A DNA stretch of 64,000 bases from CAYJGN01 sp964369635 (GTDB taxonomy: Bacteria; Bacillota; Clostridia; Oscillospirales; Ruminococcaceae), in assembly GCA_964369635.1 (NCBI GenBank), contig CAYJGN010000002.1, forward strand, positions 1-64,000. The letters are read 5' to 3'. Positions 8,233 to 16,895 of this stretch are shown in pieces; position 1 is the first letter of the stretch, and every line of letters begins with the position of its first letter. Below the pieces are notes generated by a model. The model ran no database searches. It saw only the letters and a program-made list of their open reading frames with translations, and had not been told where the DNA came from. A program made the translations under genes and the position numbers.

Positions 8233-11200
8233 CTATTTGAGATACTCTTTTGTAAAATCATCTATCGGCATTGGCTTTGCATAGTAGTACCCTTGTCCCA
8301 CTTTACATCCCATCTCAGATAAAATATCATGCTGTTGTTTATCCTCAACTCCCTCTGCCACAGAGGTTATATTATCAAGTCCTTCGCAAAGAGAGATAGC
8401 TACCTGCGTTAGGGTTTTTGATTTTCTATCTTTATGCAAACCATCAATTATCGTCATATCTATTTTAATTTCATCAAAATCAGAGATAACCAAAGAATTT
8501 AAATTAGAATAGCCGCTGCCAAAGTCATCGAGTGAAACTAAGAATCCTGCATCTGAAAAGTTTTTGATTATCTTCGCTAAAATATGCTCGCCTATTCCGT
8601 TTATCGTTTCGGTTATTTCAATAACTATATTCGAGCGCGGCACACCATAGCTATCGCAAATTTCTGAAAACTTATCAACTATACCATCTTTTGAAACGGT
8701 CATCCTTGAACAGTTGACTGATATCTTAGGTAATTTCTCAAATCCGCTATCTTTCCATGATTTGAGCGTTTTACATACAGTTTTTAGCACATGCTCATCA
8801 ATCTTTGAAATAATCCCCTCTTTTTCATAGAACGGCAAGAAATATACAGGGGCTTGAAGCATACCACCCGCACCAACACGTCTTACAAGTGCCTCTGCGC
8901 TCTCAAATTTACCATTTGAAAGATTTATTTGCGGTTGCATATATACGATATATTTTCCATTCGAAATTTCCATCTCTAAATTTTCAAGCAAAATGCGCTC
9001 GTAATTTTCTCCCTCATGCAAATCGCTTAAACTCTTAAAGTTTTTATTCCATGTGTATCCAATTGAGGTGCTAAAACTATCCTCTTTTGAAAGTTTATCT
9101 TTTAATAGACTAATATCCCCCTCAAAGTCAGACTCAGAAACATTCTCTGAAATCACCACAAATTCATCGCCGCCAACCCTGAAAACTTTATCCTTAAAAA
9201 TAGAATATAAAATCTCTGATAGCTTAACTAAAACACTATCTCCAAAGCCAATTCCCTTTGCATCATTTAATGAGCTAAGGCCAATAATATCAACATATAA
9301 AACTCCTAAGCTATCTATATTTCTGTCGATATTTTTGAGCGCCTGGCTATAGCTATGTCTGTTTTTAATCCCTGTTAGCGTATCGTAATAGCTGAGCTTA
9401 TTGAGCTTTGAAACGAGATCTGTTTCATCAAGGAAGTTTGCAGTGAATTTTGCAACAGTTCTGATAATTGCAGTTTTATCTTTATTTTTCTTTGAATTAT
9501 CAACGCCAACAAATCCAGTTACTTCTTTGCCCTCAATTCTTATTGCACCTATAATTATATCATCTAAGTTTTGCATTTTCATAAGGTCGTATTCAAGCGC
9601 GGTTTTTTCGAGATTATTTATATTTAAGCTAAACGCCGCTTGCGACTCACATCTCTCAAGCAAAACACTAAGCGAAGCTATTGGCAAATTCTGAAGCTGG
9701 TCAATAAACGCCACACTTCCCTCTTTGCAATATTCATAGGTATTGTTAATAAACTTCCCGCACTCTGATAGTTCAAATATGTAGCTTCTTTCAGCATCAT
9801 AGTATTCCGCAACCGCTTCAAGAAGAGAATTTATAGATGAATTTGGGTCGTTTTCTGAGTGCAACATCTCAACACAGCTCATCAAAAATTGCTCATCAGC
9901 CAGTCTGTCTGTCAGCGTTTTTTCAAGCTCTATTGTTTTCGATATATCAGTTGCTATCTCAAGCCGTACTATCTTCCCATTGAAAGTTATAAGCTTGTCC
10001 TTTAGCAGATAAGTCGCATCTAAATTAGGATTATAATATGTCCAGACATAATATTCATCTTCATTTAATAGATGGTTTGTGCAAAATTCGCAAGGCTCAT
10101 CTTTACCCTGCAATAGCTTATAACACTTCTGCCCTGCAAACTGGGCATCAGAAGTTATATTGGTTGCATCTTTTCCGGTCTTATTAAGATAGAGCAACTC
10201 ATAGCTCTCTAAGTCACTTACATAAACAACGCTATCAGAGGTATCTAAAATGTCAGCTGAGTTTTTATTGCTTATCGCAAGTTCATTTAGTTCATCTCTC
10301 AAATGGGTTCCCTGCAAGATAATCGATAGCAGTTTCCCTATATATTGCAGGCTGTTTATCTCGCGCTCTGTCCATATTCTTGTTTTCGTGCAGTCGTCAA
10401 GCCCGATAAAAAAGGTCATTTTCCCATCGCTCTTAATCTGAGCATGAACAAAAGATAGTATCCCTTGATCATCCATAATTTCAAAAGCTTTATCATGCTC
10501 AAGCGTTTCTCGAAGGTCGTTTGAATAGATTATATCGTTATGGGATTTGTTGAGAAAATCTTCAAATAGCTCGTATGGTAGGCCTTGCAGATTATCTATC
10601 TCACTGCTAATCCCTTCTTTACAGTACTCAAAAGTATTGGTAAGGGTTAGCCCATCATCTAATGTTTCAAAAATATAGCTTCTGTCAGCGCCATATTTTT
10701 GGCATAAATAGCTAAGTGTTATATTAATCGAGTCGCTATTGCCATTCTTTTCATAAAGAATATTAAAGACAGTTGAAATAAGGTCGTAATCAAAAAATGA
10801 GCTCGCCATCCTATTAGCATTTTCAATTTTCGTAGTACTTCTTGTCGTCCCAATATTAAAATCTTCGGAATAAACCATATATCGGTTTTTTCCTTGTATT
10901 TTAGCATGGTTTAAAGCTTTGTCTGCATTTTGATATATCTCATCATAACTCTTACCATCTCGCGGATAAATCGCTATCCCAACGCTTCCTGAGATAGTGT
11001 AGTCTTTATATTCGCCTGAGTAGGTTTTACGATAAACTTCAAGTATTTTTTCGGCTTTTTGCGTTATAAGATTCATATCTGATAAGTTTTCAACAAAGAT
11101 AATAAACTCATCTCCGCCTATTCTCGCAACTATATCAACATCCCTAAAAGCCTCTTTTAAACCAGTCGATATATCCTTTAAAACCTCATCGCCAAAATAA

Positions 11201-12204
11201 TGCCCTAAATTATCGTTTATCGCTTTAAAATTATCAATATCTATAATGAAAAACGCATGGGTTGCACCCTCTTTTGCTGCGAGTTTCTCAGTTATTATAT
11301 TTTCAGCGCTTATTTTGTTATAGCAATCGGTGAGCAAATCTTTTTGAGAACGCTCCTCAACCACTCGTTGCTCATGTATATCTATCCTTTTCCCTACGAC
11401 AAAAACAGGCACTCCACTGCTATCTGTTAAAATTTTACAGGTGATTCTATGATACCTATAATTATTTTCTCCCATCAAAAATCTTACTTCACAAGAGCCA
11501 AACTCTCCTGATTTGATATTATCCATCATCTCTTTGTAGATGCTGATATCATCTTCGTGCATAATTTTAAGCTCTATCATTTTTTCAAGTGAAATTAAAG
11601 AGTTTTCATCAGCACCTTCAATCCAGGACTTTCCATAATAATGCAAATTTCCTGTTCGCAAATCTATCGAATAAAAATCCTCACTTGATAGCTCGGCTAT
11701 TTCGTCCATCAAAACTATTCTCGGCAGTCTATCGGTAAAATAATAGTCGTAATCACCCTCGCTTGTGAAGTTTGTAAAATCTAAGCGCAAGTCTTTTATA
11801 AAACCGATAAGCAAATTCTCATCTAAAGATGTTTCGAGTTTGATAAGGGTTATTTCACAGGGTAATCTATGGCCATCTGGAGTGCTATGCATCCAATTAA
11901 AAACATGTTTGCCATTTTTTAGCGCCATTTCAAAATTAATGCGTGACATCTCTTTTGAAGAAACCCCATTAGGCTGGATTTCAGGTGAAAATTCATAAAA
12001 CCTATCGAGAAATTCTTCGCCACTCTCGATATTAAACACATTTAATATCGTTTCATTACACATGATATTAACCATATTTACGTTCCACAAATTGATTCCA
12101 ATCGGAGCGGAGCCCAGTATCGATCTAAATATTTCAGCAGAGTTAAACTCGTTTTCAATACTATTATTACTTCCCTTTTTTAGAGTTAATCCATCAGTGC
12201 TCAT
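8233..12204 (-). CDS. Multi-sensor cyclic-di-GMP turnover protein (PAS/GAF, two GGDEF, EAL)
   Basis: A 1,323-residue soluble protein. Domain order: PAS-like (about 25-140), PAS-like (about 170-280), GGDEF (about 285-445, motif GGDEF at 363-367, preceded by DIDNFKAIND), GAF-like (about 475-640), PAS (about 650-760, with a CEFC cysteine pair near 705), GAF-like (about 775-935), second GGDEF (about 937-1070, motif at 1011-1015) and EAL (about 1075-1323, EAL at 1104-1106). The EAL domain keeps EITET, DDFGSGYS, KIDM and AEGVED, so phosphodiesterase activity is likely. The first GGDEF looks active. The second keeps GGDEF and its first aspartate but has DIIGLSSLND where DxDxFKxIND is usual, and it seems shortened before EAL, so it may be regulatory. 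The two GAF regions resemble each other (both contain RSYIFE and EYCKEG). The ATG has AAAGGTG 8 nt upstream. The gene is monocistronic. Confidence 0.92.
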   Translation of the reverse strand: MSTDGLTLKKGSNNSIENEFNSAEIFRSILGSAPIGINLWNVNMVNIMCNETILNVFNIESGEEFLDRFYEFSPEIQPNGVSSKEMSRINFEMALKNGKHVFNWMHSTPDGHRLPCEITLIKLETSLDENLLIGFIKDLRLDFTNFTSEGDYDYYFTDRLPRIVLMDEIAELSSEDFYSIDLRTGNLHYYGKSWIEGADENSLISLEKMIELKIMHEDDISIYKEMMDNIKSGEFGSCEVRFLMGENNYRYHRITCKILTDSSGVPVFVVGKRIDIHEQRVVEERSQKDLLTDCYNKISAENIITEKLAAKEGATHAFFIIDIDNFKAINDNLGHYFGDEVLKDISTGLKEAFRDVDIVARIGGDEFIIFVENLSDMNLITQKAEKILEVYRKTYSGEYKDYTISGSVGIAIYPRDGKSYDEIYQNADKALNHAKIQGKNRYMVYSEDFNIGTTRSTTKIENANRMASSFFDYDLISTVFNILYEKNGNSDSINITLSYLCQKYGADRSYIFETLDDGLTLTNTFEYCKEGISSEIDNLQGLPYELFEDFLNKSHNDIIYSNDLRETLEHDKAFEIMDDQGILSFVHAQIKSDGKMTFFIGLDDCTKTRIWTEREINSLQYIGKLLSIILQGTHLRDELNELAISNKNSADILDTSDSVVYVSDLESYELLYLNKTGKDATNITSDAQFAGQKCYKLLQGKDEPCEFCTNHLLNEDEYYVWTYYNPNLDATYLLKDKLITFNGKIVRLEIATDISKTIELEKTLTDRLADEQFLMSCVEMLHSENDPNSSINSLLEAVAEYYDAERSYIFELSECGKFINNTYEYCKEGSVAFIDQLQNLPIASLSVLLERCESQAAFSLNINNLEKTALEYDLMKMQNLDDIIIGAIRIEGKEVTGFVGVDNSKKNKDKTAIIRTVAKFTANFLDETDLVSKLNKLSYYDTLTGIKNRHSYSQALKNIDRNIDSLGVLYVDIIGLSSLNDAKGIGFGDSVLVKLSEILYSIFKDKVFRVGGDEFVVISENVSESDFEGDISLLKDKLSKEDSFSTSIGYTWNKNFKSLSDLHEGENYERILLENLEMEISNGKYIVYMQPQINLSNGKFESAEALVRRVGAGGMLQAPVYFLPFYEKEGIISKIDEHVLKTVCKTLKSWKDSGFEKLPKISVNCSRMTVSKDGIVDKFSEICDSYGVPRSNIVIEITETINGIGEHILAKIIKNFSDAGFLVSLDDFGSGYSNLNSLVISDFDEIKIDMTIIDGLHKDRKSKTLTQVAISLCEGLDNITSVAEGVEDKQQHDILSEMGCKVGQGYYYAKPMPIDDFTKEYLK

Positions 12205-12261
12205 AACATTTCACCTTTATTTCTTCAAAAATCAGTATGATTCTTTACTATATACATAGTA

Positions 12262-12291
12262 ATTATATCACAGTTTTACAAAAAAAAGCAA
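12262..12291 (-). promoter_or_regulatory. Candidate promoter of the GGDEF/EAL gene
   Basis: On the minus strand a perfect TATAAT (12262-12267) has a weak TTGCTT -35 18 nt upstream. It lies about 55 nt before the start codon. Confidence 0.5.
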
Positions 12292-12355
12292 ATAAATATA
12301 ACGAGTAAATATAAACTACTTTAAACAACATTTTTTGACATATTTTATTTCTATC

Positions 12356-12384
12356 GTGACAACTTTCTGAAACTGTGATAATAT
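12356..12384 (+). promoter_or_regulatory. Candidate promoter of the first three-gene signalling cassette
   Basis: GTGACA, 17-nt spacer, TAATAT (12379-12384), inside a TGATAATATTA core that recurs at 16382-16392. The leader would be about 215 nt. It contains a GCGGC-TC-GCCGC hairpin (12460-12471) and nearby complementary CTGG/CCAG segments. No known riboswitch class was recognised. Confidence 0.5.
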
Positions 12385-12604
12385 TATGATGTAATTTTAA
12401 TATAAGTTGTTTTTATCTATTATAGATTTGCTCATATAACCGCTTTATTATATTGATTTGCGGCTCGCCGCTGGTATATGTTATCCGCCAGAGAAGTTCA
12501 AGGCATTATTTATTTTAAACTATACTATCTCTTTTCTTCTGTATATTTTTTTGTTTGATAATATGATTTTCATTTAGTAACGATATCTCAATGGGGGTAT
12601 ACTT

Positions 12605-14317
12605 ATGATTCGTGAATCTAAAAAGACGATTTTTCTCACCGCTCTCTCACTTCTGCTTTTAATTATCGCTAATGTTATTGACAATTTCTTTGCTATAATA
12701 GTGCAAACCCCTGAAGACTATAACCACTTAGCAGACGCTTTTTTCTTCACCCTCTCTTCCTCGATATATATAGCGCTTATTATCTGCTGGATAGTTTTGC
12801 TAAACAAGCGAATTATGCAAAACAACCTCCGCCTATACCTTATTGCTTTAGGTCTTAATATCGCATTCTGGGTAACTATCCGCGTTGTTAAGTTTACTTC
12901 ATTTCAATTTCTTATAATAGCCGACCGACTATCCTGGTACGCATACTATATCCCGCTAACCCTCATCCCTCTCCTCTTCTTCTTTATAGCCCTCTCGGTT
13001 GATAGAGATGAGAATTACCGCCCCTCAAAAAAATGGAATTTGCTTTTTGTTCCGGCTTTAGTTTTAATATTCCTTGTCTTCACAAATGATTTCCACAAAC
13101 TATTTTTTATCATGGATTTTGACTCCCACGCATATGGACGGTATTACGACTATGGTATTGGCTACTTCTTATACCTTGTCTATTTCGCTCTTCTCTGCAT
13201 TGCAACAGTTTTTTTGCTTGTAAAAAAGAGCCGCAAGTTAAATGCGAGTGGGAAAATTCCTTTTCTCCCGATTTTGGTGCTCATATTTGTAATCCTCTAC
13301 ACGATTGTTTACATAATTGATTACCAATTTATCGGAGCACATTTTGACTTCACAATATTTAGCTGCATCTCAGCTGTTTTCTTTTTTGAAGCCTGTATTA
13401 TAACGCGGCTCATTCCATCGAATAAAAACTACGATCTTTTCTTTAAAACCGGTGGTTTTGGTGCGCAGATTTATGATAAAAACAAAATAGAGCGATATTC
13501 ATCCGATAATTCACCCTCATTCACTGAAGAGGAACTTGATACCCTATGGAACGAGGGCAGCTTATCTAAGGGGGCGAGTATCACCGCAAAAATTTCACCG
13601 ATAAGCGGTGGTTTTGTAAGCTATTTAATTGATACGAGCGAAGTTGATAATCTAATTGAGAGATTAAGCCTTATTAACGGTCAGCTCCATGAAGATGTTC
13701 GCCTGCTCAACATAGAGAAAAATCAGCGCGAAGAGACGCTTTATATAAACGAACAGCGCGAAATTCAAAATAAAATATATAAAGATATGCTGCCATACAC
13801 TGCAAAAATTTTAGAGCGTAGCCGCGCTATGCAAAACTCTGATGATCTCAAACGAAAACAACTGCTATATGAAATCAGTTTTATTGGTGCATTTATTAAG
13901 CGCACTGTTAATTTAATTCTCCTCTCAAATACCGTTAAAGCTTTGAGTGCAAAAGAGCTATTTCGCGCCTTTGAAGAGCTCTTTTCGGTTTTAAAATTCT
14001 CCGGTTGTTTTTGCGCTTCTAAGATAATTAAAGATTGCGATATAAGCTTTTCTACCGCAATCTTCTCATTTGCCTTCTTTGACGCTATGATGGAGCTTTT
14101 TAGCTATAAGCTCGATATGATTTATATAACATTTGACAATGACGAAGATAGCATAAAAATCGCATTTCAGATTTCCGGCGATATTGACAATAGAATTTAC
14201 AGCCTATATAATTTCACCGACGGAGAAGGCGCTAAATTCTGCAATAAAATAGAGATTACCCCTGAAACTGATGGTTACTATATCGCACTTCATCTATCAC
14301 GGGAGGAAATTTTATGA
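12605..14317 (+). CDS. Seven-TM sensor protein with degenerate kinase-like region (cassette 1)
   Basis: A 570-residue membrane protein that starts the first signalling cassette. Residues 1-270 form about seven or eight membrane helices of the histidine-kinase N-terminal 7TM type, with TNDFHKLFF at 160-168 and EACxxTRLxPSNKxYDLFF at 262-280. The cytoplasmic part has a small PAS-like stretch (about 280-340), a coiled coil (about 345-390) and a helical plus alpha/beta region to 570 that resembles a DHp-ATPase core. I see no phosphorylatable H-box and no glycine-rich ATP lid. It is clearly homologous to the larger protein at 26226-28634. Inferred role: a receptor or pseudokinase that controls the true kinase encoded next, whose ATG overlaps this stop as ATGA. 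GGGGG lies about 8 nt before the start. Confidence 0.8.
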   Translation: MIRESKKTIFLTALSLLLLIIANVIDNFFAIIVQTPEDYNHLADAFFFTLSSSIYIALIICWIVLLNKRIMQNNLRLYLIALGLNIAFWVTIRVVKFTSFQFLIIADRLSWYAYYIPLTLIPLLFFFIALSVDRDENYRPSKKWNLLFVPALVLIFLVFTNDFHKLFFIMDFDSHAYGRYYDYGIGYFLYLVYFALLCIATVFLLVKKSRKLNASGKIPFLPILVLIFVILYTIVYIIDYQFIGAHFDFTIFSCISAVFFFEACIITRLIPSNKNYDLFFKTGGFGAQIYDKNKIERYSSDNSPSFTEEELDTLWNEGSLSKGASITAKISPISGGFVSYLIDTSEVDNLIERLSLINGQLHEDVRLLNIEKNQREETLYINEQREIQNKIYKDMLPYTAKILERSRAMQNSDDLKRKQLLYEISFIGAFIKRTVNLILLSNTVKALSAKELFRAFEELFSVLKFSGCFCASKIIKDCDISFSTAIFSFAFFDAMMELFSYKLDMIYITFDNDEDSIKIAFQISGDIDNRIYSLYNFTDGEGAKFCNKIEITPETDGYYIALHLSREEIL

Positions 14318-15615
14318 GTTTTTCAGAGATTACTAACGAAGCGCGAGGCTATGTTTCTGCCCTCTCTATTATCTGCTTTATTATATCACTTGCCGTTGCG
14401 GCTTATATTCTGCAAAGCTCGACTAATAAAAAGCGCTTTTTCGCATCTTTAGCAGTAACGCTGCCTATGTTTGTGATTGTGGTATTTTTAATGGAGTATA
14501 ACAAGATTATAAATACGACAATTGAAGGAATACCCTCTGAGTTTAGCAAAACGCTCGATAAGCTGCCTATTTCATTTTATATCATTTTCTCTATTTTTGC
14601 TTTATTGTTTAGTATTTATAATCTTTTAAAAACTATAGATATAAACAGGCAAAACCTTAATCGAATGAGCATTAAGGACAGTATGGACAATCTACCTGAT
14701 GCTATTATGTTTGTTTCAAAAGATGGCGATATTTATCTTCGTAACCGCATGATGAATAGGCTCTCTCTCTTGTTCACAGGTATTCCACTCAAAAATGGAC
14801 ATGATTTCTGGGAGACTATAACCTCTTCGACTGCTGCAAAATTTACCGTTATAGACGGAGACGCTCCAGCGCTTAAGAGCGGCGATGAGGTATGGCAGTT
14901 TTCTAAAAGCGAATTAGAAGATGAGCGCGGTAGATACACAGCAATTAAAGCCACTGACATATCTGACCTCTATTCCCTCTCGTTGCAGACAGAGTTTGCA
15001 AACAACAAACTTTATGATCAGCAGTCGCGGATTAAAAAGCTTATTTCGATGATAGAAGATAATGCGCAGACAGTTGCCGTGACAAATCTTTTAACGAGTT
15101 TTCACGATAACTTTGGCAGTATGCTCGCCCTGACGAAAAGACAGCTATCAGAAGAGGCTGATAGCCTGGATGTTTTGGCGATGCTTGAGCAGTGGGAAGA
15201 GCTTGCAGAAACAATGGCACTCTACTCGCAAAAGGATGGTATCGAAATGCATACCCTCACTTCCGATAATATACTGGAATTTGCGCAAAAACTCGATTGC
15301 ACCTTACATATAAATGGCGAGATAAACTATGACGATGAAGAATTAACGCTTATAAACCACTCGATTTATGAGATGGTTAAAAACGCCGTCTACCATGCCG
15401 ATGCCAAAGAAATTTTCGTTGATATTTCAGATGACGAAACAAAGCTTGTTCTTTCAATAAAAAACCTCTGCAACCCATTATCACAAAAAAACTCCGAGGG
15501 TGGCGGACTTCGTACAATTCGCAATATGGCAGAAGAGCTTGGCGGATATATAGAAATAGAGTGTGGGCAATATTTTATCTTAACTGTTGTATTGCCTAAA
15601 ATCCAAGTTATATAA
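14314..15615 (+). CDS. Sensor histidine kinase (cassette 1)
   Basis: A 433-residue membrane histidine kinase. It has three hydrophobic helices (about 15-35, 43-62 and 85-105), a PAS-like domain (about 118-220, containing the NGHDFWE stretch), a coiled linker, an H-box of the HD type (H264-D265, SFHDNFGSM) and a C-terminal ATPase domain with an N-box (EMVKNAVYHA, N357) and a glycine-rich lid (GGGLRTIRNM, 397-406). The same order and motifs recur in the kinase of cassette 2. It overlaps the preceding gene by 4 nt (ATGA), has GGGAGGA 6 nt upstream, and is followed after 11 nt by its response regulator. It should phosphorylate that regulator in response to a signal passed on by the 7TM partner. 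Confidence 0.88.
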   Translation: MSFSEITNEARGYVSALSIICFIISLAVAAYILQSSTNKKRFFASLAVTLPMFVIVVFLMEYNKIINTTIEGIPSEFSKTLDKLPISFYIIFSIFALLFSIYNLLKTIDINRQNLNRMSIKDSMDNLPDAIMFVSKDGDIYLRNRMMNRLSLLFTGIPLKNGHDFWETITSSTAAKFTVIDGDAPALKSGDEVWQFSKSELEDERGRYTAIKATDISDLYSLSLQTEFANNKLYDQQSRIKKLISMIEDNAQTVAVTNLLTSFHDNFGSMLALTKRQLSEEADSLDVLAMLEQWEELAETMALYSQKDGIEMHTLTSDNILEFAQKLDCTLHINGEINYDDEELTLINHSIYEMVKNAVYHADAKEIFVDISDDETKLVLSIKNLCNPLSQKNSEGGGLRTIRNMAEELGGYIEIECGQYFILTVVLPKIQVI

Positions 15616-15626
15616 GGAGTTTTCAG

Positions 15627-16253
15627 ATGACAAACATTTTAATAGTCGATGACCAGATAAGCTCTCAGGGCTTTATGAAATATGCTATCGAGAGAGGTCG
15701 CGACAGATATACTCTAATTGAAACAACAACCAATGCTGATAATGCTGTTGATATAATTGATAAGAAAAAAATTGACCTTGTTTTGCTCGATATCTTTACC
15801 GAAAATAAAGAAAACGGACTTATAGCTGCTTATGATATCAAGAAAAAACATCCAACTGTTAAGATAATTGTCCTCACCTTTTTAGTCCAACAACGACATA
15901 TCGACAGAGCTTTGGAGATTGGGTGCGAGGGGTTTTGGTATAAAGACTATACCGAAGGCGACTTGCTATCTATAATGGATAAGATAATGGCTGGAGAGAG
16001 CTTTTATCCGGATGATGCCCCAGTTATAACAATAGGAATGGCAAAAAGCTCCGAGTTCACCAAAAGAGAGATTGAGGTTTTGCAGGCAAAGGCAAACGGA
16101 CTTTCGAATGAAGAAGTCTGTGAGCTATTAGATATTAAAGAGCGAACTTTAAACGACTATATCAGAAATTTAAAAGAGAAAACAGGTTATACAAATATGG
16201 TACAACTAATAGCCGAGGTGGCTACTAAGCGATTTATTATATCAGAAGGATAA
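15627..16253 (+). CDS. LuxR/NarL-type response regulator (cassette 1)
   Basis: A 208-residue DNA-binding response regulator. The receiver domain (about 1-125) has the acidic pair D8-D9, phospho-acceptor D55 (LVLLDIF), T84 and K106. The C-terminal LuxR-type helix-turn-helix (about 142-205) has FTKREIEVLQ, then a short recognition-helix region around ERTLNDYIRNL. AAGGAG lies 7 nt before the ATG. It is co-transcribed with the kinase, and a strong terminator follows at 16277-16325. The nearest target candidates are the downstream surface-protein genes, because their promoter region (16362-16389) shares a core with the promoter of this cassette. Confidence 0.92.
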   Translation: MTNILIVDDQISSQGFMKYAIERGRDRYTLIETTTNADNAVDIIDKKKIDLVLLDIFTENKENGLIAAYDIKKKHPTVKIIVLTFLVQQRHIDRALEIGCEGFWYKDYTEGDLLSIMDKIMAGESFYPDDAPVITIGMAKSSEFTKREIEVLQAKANGLSNEEVCELLDIKERTLNDYIRNLKEKTGYTNMVQLIAEVATKRFIISEG

Positions 16254-16276
16254 ATTGCAGTGAAAACATATGAATT

Positions 16277-16325
16277 ATATCTATTCGAAGTATGCAAAAT
16301 GCATAAAGCGAATAGATATTTTTTT
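16277..16325 (+). terminator. Terminator of signalling cassette 1
   Basis: ATATCTATTCG (16277-16287) pairs with CGAATAGATAT (16309-16319) around a 21-nt loop that itself contains an ATGCA inverted repeat. A T-run follows. Confidence 0.85.
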
Positions 16326-16361
16326 GCACTATTTTTTCGCTGTTTACGCAGTTATCTGCGT

Positions 16362-16389
16362 GTTACAAAATGGCTTAAAATGATAATAT
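16362..16389 (+). promoter_or_regulatory. Candidate promoter of the surface-protein operon
   Basis: GTTACA, 16-nt spacer, TAATAT (16384-16389). The TGATAATATTA core is the same as in the cassette 1 promoter. It lies about 60 nt before the start at 16452. Confidence 0.45.
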
Positions 16390-16451
16390 TACTTTGTATA
16401 GATTTGACAGTTGCAATAATCTTGTAACAACGTTTAAGAAGAGGGGTAAAT

Positions 16452-16880
16452 ATGTCGGCAAAAAGCTCGAAGGGAAGAGGAAAACAATATAAGAAAGCAC
16501 AAGCAAAACAGCAAACCGCTATTATCTATGGTATGGGGTTTGTTTTGATTCTTGGGATGGCGCTTGGATTTTTTATTCAAGGTCAATCGAGTGCTACTGT
16601 TCCCACAAACACCGACATAAGTTTAGCAGGAAACACCGAGATTATGCCGTTTGTACAGCCGGGGGACCATAGTGTACTTTCAAATTCTCCGTCAATGCAT
16701 GGAGAGGTAATCTCAGTTGATGGCACAACTATCACCTTTATCGACGATAACGGTGACAGAAGAACTATCACGCAAGATGATGCAGCAAATTTCTATGAAG
16801 GTCAGATAATGCATTTTAACTATGACCAAAATGACGACGGCAGTATATCACCTATTTCAAATACCGCCGGCGGACACTAA
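16452..16880 (+). CDS. Small single-pass membrane protein of unknown function
   Basis: A 142-residue protein. A very basic N-terminus (lysine- and serine-rich, about 1-20) precedes one membrane helix (about 22-42) and a tail of about 100 residues. The charge pattern puts the tail outside the cell. The tail contains a GEVISVDGTTITFIDDNG stretch that looks like a small beta-barrel fold, but I cannot name the family. GAGGGG lies before the ATG. The gene is 15 nt upstream of the giant surface protein gene and most likely in the same operon, so it may help export or anchor that protein, or form part of the same envelope structure. Confidence 0.75.
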   Translation: MSAKSSKGRGKQYKKAQAKQQTAIIYGMGFVLILGMALGFFIQGQSSATVPTNTDISLAGNTEIMPFVQPGDHSVLSNSPSMHGEVISVDGTTITFIDDNGDRRTITQDDAANFYEGQIMHFNYDQNDDGSISPISNTAGGH

Positions 16881-16895
16881 TAAAGGAGGAAAACT

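Noticed and set aside
12385..12604. Cyclic-di-GMP riboswitch near the GGDEF/EAL gene
   Set aside because: None of the conserved aptamer segments of class I or II were found in the leader.
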